NCBI GenBank assembly: GCA_903909415.1
Contig: CAIVVS010000082.1
Coordinates: 1 to 25,851 of the forward strand
Direction: 5' to 3'
Length of the DNA: 25,851 bases
Source of the DNA: an uncultured Pseudomonadota bacterium
GTDB taxonomy: Bacteria > Pseudomonadota > Gammaproteobacteria > Burkholderiales > SG8-39
Below are positions 1 to 6,435 of this stretch, one piece after another. The notes beneath the pieces were generated by a model. The model was not told where the DNA came from. It worked only from the letters and a program-made list of their open reading frames with translations, and made no database searches. Position 1 is the stretch's first letter, and every line of letters starts with the position of its first letter. The translations under genes were made by a program, and so were the position numbers.

Positions 1-404
1 CGCACCTTGGTTTCCAGCGCGGCGATGATGGCCGGGTTGCGCATCGTCGCGTCCTTCATGCGTTCGTTGCGCAGCGGCAGCAGCGCATCCAGCAGGCCGT
101 CGCCCATCGCCTGCCAGCGCAGCGCCGCCATGCGCGCGCGCCCCTCGGCGGGAAACAGCTTCGCCCCGGCATGCAGGCCGTCCAGGTACTCGCAGATCAC
201 GCGCGAGTCGAACAGCGCCATGCTGTCGTCCAGCACCAGCGTCGGGATCTTGCACAGCGGGTTGTCCAGCAGCAGTTCGCGGTGCGGCTCGGTCGAGGAC
301 ACGACCGTGCGCACCAGGTCCAGGCGATCCGCCAGGCCGGTTTCATGCGCGAGGATCATCACCTTGCGCACATAGGGCGAGCGTGGCGACCAGTGGAGTT
401 TCAT
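1..404 (-). CDS. Glutathione S-transferase family protein (3' part cut off by window edge)
   Basis: The first 134 codons are visible, starting at the ATG at 404 and running off the left edge, so this is a partial gene. The protein opens with a thioredoxin-fold beta-strand and the segment SPRSPYVRKV, where GSTs carry the active-site serine or cysteine. It then has LCKIPTLVLDD, containing the cis-proline of the glutathione site, and DSRVICEYLD, the usual end of the N-terminal domain. The start of the helical C-terminal domain (about residue 85 on) is present. Family members conjugate or reduce electrophiles with glutathione in the cytoplasm. The gene diverges from the dehydratase operon at 530, with 125 bases between them. 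The ribosome site before the ATG is weak. Substrate and subclass cannot be given. Confidence 0.88.
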   Translation of the reverse strand, partial: MKLHWSPRSPYVRKVMILAHETGLADRLDLVRTVVSSTEPHRELLLDNPLCKIPTLVLDDSMALFDSRVICEYLDGLHAGAKLFPAEGRARMAALRWQAMGDGLLDALLPLRNERMKDATMRNPAIIAALETKV

Positions 405-444
405 GTCGGGGGTTTCTGGAAGGTGTTGCGGAGGCAAATCAAGG

Positions 445-473
445 TTGACAGTGTAGGTAGCGCTCGTTACCGT
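445..473 (+). promoter_or_regulatory. Candidate sigma70 promoter with internal dyad for the dehydratase operon
   Basis: A perfect -35 box TTGACA (445-450) is followed after 17 bases by TACCGT (468-473), a weak -10 that keeps only three consensus bases. Within the spacer, running into the -10, lies an imperfect dyad GGTAgCGctCGtTACC at 456-471. It is symmetric except for one base pair and the centre, and is placed where a repressor would block polymerase. It sits in the gap between the divergent GST gene and the operon at 530. No regulator gene for it is visible in the window. Function is inferred from position and sequence only. Confidence 0.45.
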
Positions 474-529
474 GTCCAGCCGATCCCGCCATTCAGGACT
501 GCGCGCAATTGGCGCAATGCAATAAGCCC

Positions 530-1399
530 ATGGCCATTCCCTACGACACCGTCAAGCGCATCACCGCGCAGCTCTACGAGTGGTCCCTGCGGAAGATCCC
601 CGAGGACACCAAGCTCGCGCTGCGCGAGGCCGAGTCCGCCGAGACCCACCCGGTGGGCCGCGACACGCTCACCATCATGCTCAAGAGCGCCGATTCCGCC
701 GAGAAGAGCGGGCGCTTCGTCTGCTCGGATTCCGGCGTGCCGGTGTACTTCGTCAAGATGGGCAGCGGCGCGCATTTCGAGGGGGACGTGCGCGCGGCGA
801 TCACCGAGGGATTCGCGGACCTGGCGCGCGACATCGACCCGCCCATCCTGGAGCACGTGACCAATCCGCTCACGCTCAAGCGCGGCCACGCCGGCAAGGA
901 CATGCCCATCGTCACCTTCGACATGGTGGGCGAGCACGACTACGCCGAGATCACCTGCTCGCCCAAGGCGCTGGGCTCGGGCCGCTGGGCGGCGTTGCAG
1001 ATCTTCAGCTTCCCGTCGCTGGACACCATCGAGCAGTACATCCTCGAATGCGTGGTGCAGGCCGGCGCCCAGGCCTGCCCGCCGGTGGTGGTCGGTGTGG
1101 GCATAGGCGGCACCTTCGACTACGCCGCCAAGATGGCCAAGGAAGCGACGCTGCGCCCCTTCGGCCAGGTCAACCCCGAGCCCATCCTGCAGGACATGGA
1201 GGCGCGGCTGCTCAAGGCGATCAACCAGACCGGCATCGGCCCCATGGGCACGGGCGGCGTGGCCACCGCGATGGCGGTGCACATCAACTACAGCGCCGGG
1301 CACGGCTTCACGCCGGTGGCGGTGTGCTTCAACTGCTGGATCAACCGCCGCACCAAGGTGCGCCTCTATAACGACGGGCTCATCGAGCGTATCGAGTAG
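530..1399 (+). CDS. Class I fumarase / tartrate dehydratase-like hydro-lyase, alpha subunit
   Basis: This is the N-terminal half of a two-subunit, oxygen-sensitive [4Fe-4S] hydro-lyase (FumA/TtdA type, 289 aa), which adds or removes water on a hydroxy-dicarboxylate. Three cysteines fit the cluster ligands: C65 in CSDSG, C183 in ACPPVVVGVGIGG and C269 in NCWINRR. D67, which lines up with the catalytic aspartate of the family's CQDTG motif, is kept. GIGPMGTGGVATAMAVHI (235-252) is a family hallmark. The usual APKGGGSE loop is changed to SPKALGSG (144-151). I chose ATG 530; an in-frame TTG at 509 would add seven residues without family support. The beta subunit starts nine bases after the stop. 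The substrate may be fumarate, tartrate, mesaconate or another hydroxy acid; the context of a second dehydratase and a solute receptor argues for catabolism over the TCA cycle. Confidence 0.9.
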   Translation: MAIPYDTVKRITAQLYEWSLRKIPEDTKLALREAESAETHPVGRDTLTIMLKSADSAEKSGRFVCSDSGVPVYFVKMGSGAHFEGDVRAAITEGFADLARDIDPPILEHVTNPLTLKRGHAGKDMPIVTFDMVGEHDYAEITCSPKALGSGRWAALQIFSFPSLDTIEQYILECVVQAGAQACPPVVVGVGIGGTFDYAAKMAKEATLRPFGQVNPEPILQDMEARLLKAINQTGIGPMGTGGVATAMAVHINYSAGHGFTPVAVCFNCWINRRTKVRLYNDGLIERIE

Positions 1400-1408
1400 G
1401 GGACGGAC

Positions 1409-2032
1409 ATGGAAAAGCCCCGCACCCACCACCTGACCCTGCCGCTCACCGCCGCGCAGGTGCGCGAACTCGCCTGCGGCGACATCGTCCACCTGCACGG
1501 CGACGTGGTGCTCGGCGCCGGCTTGCAGACCCACGAGCGCGTGATCGAGTGCCTGGACGGCAAGCGGGAATTCCCGCTGCCCATGCGCGGGGGCACCTTC
1601 TTCCACCTGCCCACCTACAGCCGCGAGGTGGACGGGCGCGACGACGTCGCCTACATCAACCCCACCACCAGCACCCGCTTCAACGAGTTCATGCCGCGCA
1701 TCATCCGCGAGCTGGACATCCGCCTCACCGGCGGCAAGGGCGGCCTGGACGCCGCGAGCGCCCGCGCGATGCAGGACACGGGCTGCGCCTACCTCTCGTT
1801 CATCGGCGGCGGGCTGTCGCTGTTCACCGAGGCAATCCGCGAGGTGAAGGCGGTGCACTGGAAGGACCTGTACTTCCACTACCGGCTGGTGCAGCTGCGC
1901 GTGGAGGCGCTCGGGCCGGCGACCGTGGGCATCGACGCGCACGGGCGCAGCCTGTTCGAAAGCATCACGGAAGAGGCACGCGGGCGGATACCGGACATAC
2001 TCAAGGGTCTGGGACCCAGGAAAGCCACATGA
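1409..2032 (+). CDS. Class I fumarase / tartrate dehydratase-like hydro-lyase, beta subunit
   Basis: At 207 aa this is the C-terminal (FumA-C/TtdB) partner of the preceding alpha subunit. NPTTSTRFN (84-92) matches the family GPTTSxRM motif with its catalytic threonine and carboxylate-binding arginine, and GKGGL (109-113) supplies the conserved lysine. The usual ARDAAH motif is replaced: the aligned stretch is AGLQTH (37-42), so the arginine and aspartate are lost and only the histidine (H42) stays. In characterised class I fumarases that arginine contacts the substrate, so this enzyme may accept a different acid. It starts nine bases after the alpha stop and its TGA overlaps the next ATG, so the three genes are very probably translated together. 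Confident on family, unsure of substrate. Confidence 0.88.
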   Translation: MEKPRTHHLTLPLTAAQVRELACGDIVHLHGDVVLGAGLQTHERVIECLDGKREFPLPMRGGTFFHLPTYSREVDGRDDVAYINPTTSTRFNEFMPRIIRELDIRLTGGKGGLDAASARAMQDTGCAYLSFIGGGLSLFTEAIREVKAVHWKDLYFHYRLVQLRVEALGPATVGIDAHGRSLFESITEEARGRIPDILKGLGPRKAT

Positions 2033-3012
2033 CACATCCGATGAAACTCGCGCGCGCCGCCCTCCTGCTCGTCGCAGGCCTGGCCCTCGCCATACCCGCC
2101 GCCGCGCAGTTCTACCCCTCGCGCCCGATCCGCCTCATCAACCCCTACGCGGCAGGCGGCCCCTTCGACCTGGTCGCCCGGGAACTCGCCAAGCCCATGG
2201 GCGAGATCCTCAATACGCAGGTGGTGGTGGAGAACCGTCCCGGTGCCGGCGCGACCATAGGCGCGGACGTGGTCGCCAAGTCCGAGCCCAACGGCTACAC
2301 CCTGCTGCTGAGCGGTTCGCCCAGCCACATCATCGTGCCGGCGGTCATGCCCAAGCCGCCTTATGACGGCTTAGGCGACTTCACGCCGGTGGCGCTGGTG
2401 GCGACCGTGCCCAACCTGATCGTCGCCAAGCCCTCGCTCGGCATCAAGGACCTGGCGGGCCTGATCGCCTACGCCAAGGCCAACCCGGGCAAACTGTCCT
2501 ACGGCTCGCCCGGGCCGGGCAGCATCGGGCACCTGTCCATGGAACTGTTCAAGCGCATGGCCGGCGTGGACATGGTGCACGTGCCCTACAAGGGCGCCGC
2601 GCCCGCGGTGACGGACCTCTTGGGCGGGCAGGTGGACATCGCCATGCTCAACATCTCCGCGGTGCTGCCGCACATCCGGTCCGGCAAGATGACTGCGGTC
2701 GCCATGGGCACGAAGAAGCGCGCCGCGCTGCTGGCCGACCTGCCCACCATCGAGGAAGGCGGCTTCCGCGGCTATGACGCCGGCACCTGGTACGGCGTGT
2801 TCGGCCCGGCGCACATGCCCAACGGCGTGGTGAGCACCCTGTTCCAGGCCATCAGCAAGGTGACGGCCATGCCCGAGTTCCAGGCGCGCCTGCAGCAGCA
2901 GCAGGGCGCGGACGTGACCCTGATGGGCCCGCTGGACCTGCGCGTGCTGCTGCAGAAGGAACGCTCGGAACTCGTGCCCCTGATCCGCCAGCTGGCGCTC
3001 AAGATCGAGTAG
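2029..3012 (+). CDS. Bug-family (TctC/TTT) periplasmic solute-binding protein
   Basis: The 327-aa protein has a signal peptide with a hydrophobic core ending in AIPAAA|Q near residue 26, followed by the standard Bug start (YPSRPIRLINPYAAGGPFDLVAR). The later family blocks VVENRPGAGATIGADVVAKSEPNGYTLL and VHVPYKGAAPAVTDLLGGQVDI are split across lobes I and II. Such receptors bind carboxylates in the periplasm, usually for a tripartite tricarboxylate transporter, but no TctA or TctB gene is in the window, which is common for Bug proteins. The start at 2029 overlaps the stop of the fumarase beta gene (ATGA) and has AGGA seven bases upstream; ATG 2041 is a weaker alternative. Its place inside an operon of two dehydratases suggests it captures their substrate. 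Confidence 0.92.
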   Translation: MTHPMKLARAALLLVAGLALAIPAAAQFYPSRPIRLINPYAAGGPFDLVARELAKPMGEILNTQVVVENRPGAGATIGADVVAKSEPNGYTLLLSGSPSHIIVPAVMPKPPYDGLGDFTPVALVATVPNLIVAKPSLGIKDLAGLIAYAKANPGKLSYGSPGPGSIGHLSMELFKRMAGVDMVHVPYKGAAPAVTDLLGGQVDIAMLNISAVLPHIRSGKMTAVAMGTKKRAALLADLPTIEEGGFRGYDAGTWYGVFGPAHMPNGVVSTLFQAISKVTAMPEFQARLQQQQGADVTLMGPLDLRVLLQKERSELVPLIRQLALKIE

Positions 3013-3017
3013 TACCG

Positions 3018-4280
3018 GTGGGACAGAGCATCGCGCAGAAGATCATCGCCCGCGCGGCGGGCCGCGCCACGGTGGACGTGGGCGAGTACGTCAGCGTCAC
3101 CCCGGACTACACCGCCTGCCAGGAGATCTACTGGCCGATCCACAAGCGCCACATGGCCGAGATCGGCGTGGACCGCGTCGCGCGGCCGGACAAGCTGGTG
3201 ATGGTGGTGGACCACACCACCAGCCCGGCGATGGGCTCGCCCTACCACCAGATCCACCGCGAGGTGAAGGACTTCGCCGAGCGCAACAAGGTGGTGCAGT
3301 TCCACGGCCCGGGCAGCGGCCTGCGCCACCTGGTGCTCACCGAGAAGGGCCTCGCGCGTCCCGGCACCCTGGTGTTCTCCGACGAGCCCAACATCGCCAG
3401 CATCGGCGCCCTGGGCGCGCTGAACATCCCCGTGTCCTGGGAGGTGATCGTCACCCTGCTGGGCGACGAGAACTGGGTGTCCGTCCCCAGGACCGCGCGC
3501 TTCGACATCCGCGGGCGCCTCGCCCCCGGCGTGGCCGCGCGCGACCTCGCGCAGCTCATCAATCGCGAGTACGGCAACAGCGACGCGCTGATGCAGACCT
3601 GCGTGGAATTCGGCGGCGACCTCGCCGGCCTGTCGCTGGACGACCGCCAGTCGCTGCTCGCCTGCACCTTCCACGCCGGGGCCGACACCGCGGTGATGGA
3701 AGTGGACGCCCTCGCCCTGGACTACGTGAAGTCCCGCGCCGAGGGCCGCCCCTGGCACGACTGCGCGCCGGACGCGGATGCGGCGTACTCCTTCCGCCGC
3801 AGCTGGGACCTGGGCGAGCTTTCACCCATGGTCACCGTGCCGCCGGAAATGCACACCGTGGTGCCGGTGGGCGAGCTGCGCGGCACGCGCGTGACCCAGG
3901 CCACCATCGGCTCCTGCGCGAGCAACCGGCTGGACGACCTGCGCGCCGCAGCTACGGTGCTCAAGGGACGGACGATCGCCAAGCACGTGACCATGTATGT
4001 CTCCCCCGGCAGCCGCGAGGTGTACGCCTCGGCCGCGCGCGAGGGGCTGCTGGAAACCTTCATCGAGGCGGGCGCCACCGTGCTCGCGCCGGGCTGCAAC
4101 ACCTGCTGGGGTTACCTCGGCGTGCTGGCCGATGACGAGGTGTCCATCTCCACCCACCAGTTCAACTACCACGGCCGCAACGGCAGCCGGAAGGCGAGCG
4201 TGAACCTCGCCAGCCCCTGGACCGTGGCGGCCTCGGCGCTGGCGGGGGAGATCACCGACCCGCGAGGGATGCTCTCGTGA
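3018..4280 (+). CDS. Divergent LeuC-like (aconitase superfamily) dehydratase large subunit
   Basis: This 420-aa protein has the length and fold of a 3-isopropylmalate dehydratase/homoaconitase large subunit. The three [4Fe-4S] cysteines are present: C300 in GSCASNR, and C360 and C363 in PGCNTC. VVDHTTSP (63-70) keeps the DHxxxP site, and NYHGRNGSRKASVNLASP near residue 385 matches the family NFxGRMG block. The GDSHT motif, which carries catalytic aspartate and histidine, is replaced by DEPNI (122-126) just before the well-conserved GALGAL. The start is a GTG five bases after the preceding stop, and the end overlaps the small subunit (GTGA). This is therefore a dehydratase/isomerase relative with an altered active site, unlikely to be the biosynthetic leucine enzyme. 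No leucine biosynthesis gene is nearby. Confidence 0.85.
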   Translation: MGQSIAQKIIARAAGRATVDVGEYVSVTPDYTACQEIYWPIHKRHMAEIGVDRVARPDKLVMVVDHTTSPAMGSPYHQIHREVKDFAERNKVVQFHGPGSGLRHLVLTEKGLARPGTLVFSDEPNIASIGALGALNIPVSWEVIVTLLGDENWVSVPRTARFDIRGRLAPGVAARDLAQLINREYGNSDALMQTCVEFGGDLAGLSLDDRQSLLACTFHAGADTAVMEVDALALDYVKSRAEGRPWHDCAPDADAAYSFRRSWDLGELSPMVTVPPEMHTVVPVGELRGTRVTQATIGSCASNRLDDLRAAATVLKGRTIAKHVTMYVSPGSREVYASAAREGLLETFIEAGATVLAPGCNTCWGYLGVLADDEVSISTHQFNYHGRNGSRKASVNLASPWTVAASALAGEITDPRGMLS

Positions 4281-4795
4281 GCAATACCGTCATCAAAGGC
4301 CGCGTCTGGAAATTCGGCGACGGCATCAGCGGCGACGACGGCGTGATCCAGTACTCGCGCCTGACCGACCTCTCCACCTACGACGAGCCGGCACTGCGCG
4401 CCTTGTGCTTCGAGCTGATCGAGCCGCGCTTCTCGAAGGAAGTGCGCGCCGGCGACCTGGTCGTGGCCGGCCACAACTTCGCTCACCACAGCCACCCGCA
4501 GGTCTGCGTGGCGCTCAAGGCCTCGGGCATCGCCGCGGTGGTGGCCGAGTCCTGCGATACCAACTTCCTGCGCAAGTCGCTGAACGTCGGCCTGCCGGTG
4601 GTGACCTGCCCCGGCGTCAGCGCGCTGGTGACGCCCTTCGGCGAGCTGGAAGTGGACCTCGCGCGCGGCGAGGTACGCGAGCCCTCAAGCGGCAGGACGC
4701 TGGCGGTGCGCCCCTACTCGCCGCGCATGCTGGGCATCGTGCGCGCCGGCGGGCTGATTCCATTCCTAAAGGCGGAGCAGGCGGCGGCCGCCTGA
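4277..4795 (+). CDS. Divergent LeuD-like (aconitase swivel domain) dehydratase small subunit
   Basis: This 172-aa protein matches the LeuD swivel domain in length and layout: GRVWKFGDGIS at the start, AGDLVVAGHNF (58-68), LKASGIAAVVAES and FLRKSLNVGLPVV. The family signature GxNFGxGSSREHA is strongly altered to GHNFAHHSHPQVC (65-77): the first serine is kept as S72, but the second serine, arginine, glutamate and histidine become H, P, Q and V. In aconitase the arginine binds a substrate carboxylate and serine acts as base, so substrate recognition must differ. The GTG start overlaps the large-subunit stop by four bases, as expected for subunits of one complex. It is the last gene of the operon and ends 16 bases from the convergent higA-like gene. 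Confidence 0.83.
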   Translation: MSNTVIKGRVWKFGDGISGDDGVIQYSRLTDLSTYDEPALRALCFELIEPRFSKEVRAGDLVVAGHNFAHHSHPQVCVALKASGIAAVVAESCDTNFLRKSLNVGLPVVTCPGVSALVTPFGELEVDLARGEVREPSSGRTLAVRPYSPRMLGIVRAGGLIPFLKAEQAAAA

Positions 4796-4811
4796 CAGGG
4801 CCAGCAGTAAA

Positions 4812-5132
4812 TCAGGCGGCGACGCGGGCCGCCGACGCCGAGCGGCGCACCTTCACTGCCACCTCGACCCGCGAGCCCAGCTTGTTGATGATTCCCATCA
4901 GGCGATCCACCGTGAAGCGGCCGAGATCCGCGTTGCGTATGCGCGAGAAATCCGCTGCCGCGATCCCGGTCAGCACTTGGGCCTGGCGTACTGTCAGGCC
5001 GTCACGGTCCAGCGCCTTGATGATTTCGGTGGCGAGGATCGCCTTGAACTGGCGCAGGTCGGCGTTGTCCTTGCCGAGGTCGCGGTACACGTTGCCACTG
5101 CCGCGGATCACTTCGAACGGGGCGTCCTTCAT
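4812..5132 (-). CDS. higA: HigA-like XRE family antitoxin
   Basis: The 106-aa protein has a helix-turn-helix of the HigA2/HTH_37 type: ATEIIKALDRDGLTVRQAQVLTGIAAADFSRIRNADLGRFTVDRLMGIINKLG (about 34-87), with a short basic, alanine-rich tail. It would neutralise the toxin encoded just upstream and bind the operator at 5496-5515. The ATG overlaps the toxin stop (ATGA), so translation is probably coupled. The order is toxin first, antitoxin second, as in higBA loci. Assignment rests on the HTH and the partner; the symbol is by family only. Confidence 0.82.
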   Translation of the reverse strand: MKDAPFEVIRGSGNVYRDLGKDNADLRQFKAILATEIIKALDRDGLTVRQAQVLTGIAAADFSRIRNADLGRFTVDRLMGIINKLGSRVEVAVKVRRSASAARVAA

Positions 5133-5476
5133 TTCAGCATCTCCTTGAGCCGCTTTATCCGGTCCCGGATCAGGTCAATCTCATGCATAGGGGTCTTGAT
5201 GCCCTGCGTCGACTTCTTCTGGAACGCATGCACCACCCATAGCTCGTCGCCTAGTTGCACCGCGTACACAACGCGGAAGGCGTTACCCCGGTAGGGCAGG
5301 GCAATCTCCAGCACGCCGGACCCCATGCCCTTCATCGGCTTCGCCAGGTCGGCTTTACCTCCTTCCGCCGCAATGGTCAGCGCACTCAGGCAGATCGACT
5401 GGGCGCCGTCCGGAAAGGCCTCGAATGCCTTTCGGGCGGCGCTGATCCACGAAATCGGTCGTGTAGGTCGGGTCAT
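5129..5476 (-). CDS. higB: HigB/RelE-superfamily toxin (Gp49-like)
   Basis: This 115-aa protein contains the phage-derived Gp49-like/RelE toxin layout: WISAARKAFEAFPDGAQ, KGMGSGVLEIALPYRGNAFRVVYAV and DELWVVHAFQKKSTQGIKTPMHEIDLIRDRIKRLKEML. The FRVVYAV strand, the HAFQKKS turn and the basic C-terminal helix are typical of HigB mRNA interferases that cleave ribosome-bound mRNA. The ATG at 5476 lies about 20 bases from an inverted-repeat operator and the gene overlaps higA by four bases. It stands on the opposite strand from the dehydratase operon and is probably an independent accessory module. A similar but distinct pair occurs at 19135-19774. Confidence 0.83.
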   Translation of the reverse strand: MTRPTRPISWISAARKAFEAFPDGAQSICLSALTIAAEGGKADLAKPMKGMGSGVLEIALPYRGNAFRVVYAVQLGDELWVVHAFQKKSTQGIKTPMHEIDLIRDRIKRLKEMLK

Positions 5477-5495
5477 GGGGAATCCGGTATCGCTA

Positions 5496-5515
5496 TGTTG
5501 TCATACCTGACAACA
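5496..5515. promoter_or_regulatory. Inverted-repeat operator for the higBA pair
   Basis: TGTTGTCA and TGACAACA form perfect 8-bp arms around the spacer TACC. The site lies 20 bases upstream of the toxin start. On the minus strand the downstream arm supplies a TTGTCA that could serve as a -35. A dyad of this size between promoter elements is typical of autoregulation by HigA-type antitoxins. Seen directly as sequence; function inferred. Confidence 0.65.
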
Positions 5516-5583
5516 ATCGGCAACGCCGGATCAGCGTCATATCCGGGCCGTCCAGCGGCTGATCCCGTTGACGCGACCGCCGA

Positions 5584-6417
5584 CTATGGCGCGCTGAGCG
5601 CCAGGAATTCCCCGACGAGCGCATTGAATTGCGCCGCCTGCTCGAACATCGGGCCATGCCCGCATTCCTCGAACACCTCGAACCGGCAGTCCGGTATGCG
5701 CTTGCTCGCTGCTTCAGCAAGCTGCCATGAGGCGCGGATGTCGTTGCGGCCGGTGACGATCAGCGTCGGCTGGCGGACTTGCTCCAGCCGCTGGTACACC
5801 TGCGCTTCCGGCACCGCGAGCGCCGGGATCATGGCGTCGTAGAGCTGCTCCGCGTTCTGCAGACGGCCCGGCAGGGCGTTGGCGGTGAGTTGCACCATCA
5901 GGCACATCGGCGGCACCGACTCCGGCTTGAAGACGATGCGCTCCATGCGCGTGCGGGTCGCTTCCAGCGTGGCGTCCCGCAGCGCCTTCAGCGAGTTCTC
6001 CCGTGCGGCGCGGAGCACCTGCTCCTGCTCCCCGGGCGGGTGCAGGGCCGAGCCGCTGCCCACGATCACCAGGCGCTTTACCCTGTCTGGCATCGCCAGC
6101 GCGAGCAGGGCCGCCAGCAAGCCGCCATAGGAACTTCCCACGACGCAGAACTCGTCCAGTGACAGCGCATCCACCAAGGCCGTCAGGTGCGCGATGTGGT
6201 GCAATTGGGGGGCGGAGGTGTAGGCCTGGTCGGCGGAGAAGCCCGCTCCGAGCAGGTCGGGCGCGTGCACGGTGAAACGCCCACCCAGCACGTCGATGTT
6301 CGCAAGCCAGCGTTCCGCCGTGGTGCCCAGTCCGTGCAGCAGCAGCACCGGTGGCCCGCTGCCTTCGTGCAGCACGCGTGTGCGCAGCCTATTGACGTCC
6401 AGGAACCGTACTCGCAT
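5584..6417 (-). CDS. Alpha/beta hydrolase, MhpC/meta-cleavage-product hydrolase-like
   Basis: The 277-aa cytoplasmic protein has a full alpha/beta-hydrolase set: oxyanion-hole HGLG (28-31), nucleophile S96 in GSSYG, acid D226 in TGRNDIRA and H254 in CGHGPMFE. Size and motif spacing resemble C-C bond hydrolases such as MhpC, BphD and XylF, which split the ring-fission product of extradiol dioxygenases. It is the last gene of the minus-strand catabolic cluster, 18 bases after the FAD monooxygenase stop, and a ring-cleaving dioxygenase lies two genes upstream. A simple esterase or N-formyl/lactone hydrolase remains possible. No signal peptide. Confidence 0.85.
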   Translation of the reverse strand: MRVRFLDVNRLRTRVLHEGSGPPVLLLHGLGTTAERWLANIDVLGGRFTVHAPDLLGAGFSADQAYTSAPQLHHIAHLTALVDALSLDEFCVVGSSYGGLLAALLALAMPDRVKRLVIVGSGSALHPPGEQEQVLRAARENSLKALRDATLEATRTRMERIVFKPESVPPMCLMVQLTANALPGRLQNAEQLYDAMIPALAVPEAQVYQRLEQVRQPTLIVTGRNDIRASWQLAEAASKRIPDCRFEVFEECGHGPMFEQAAQFNALVGEFLALSAP

Positions 6418-6435
6418 GGCGTAATCGTTCCCGGC

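Noticed and set aside
467..2035. A 522-codon open frame on the minus strand
   Set aside because: It lies antisense to the fumarase alpha and beta genes, is rich in His/Gly/Arg/Ala of no known fold, and has no ribosome site. It is a high-GC shadow frame.
4779..4793. GC-rich palindrome AGGCGGCGGCCGCCT as a terminator of the dehydratase operon
   Set aside because: It lies within the coding sequence of alanine codons, has a one-base centre and no T-tract; it is better explained by codon composition.
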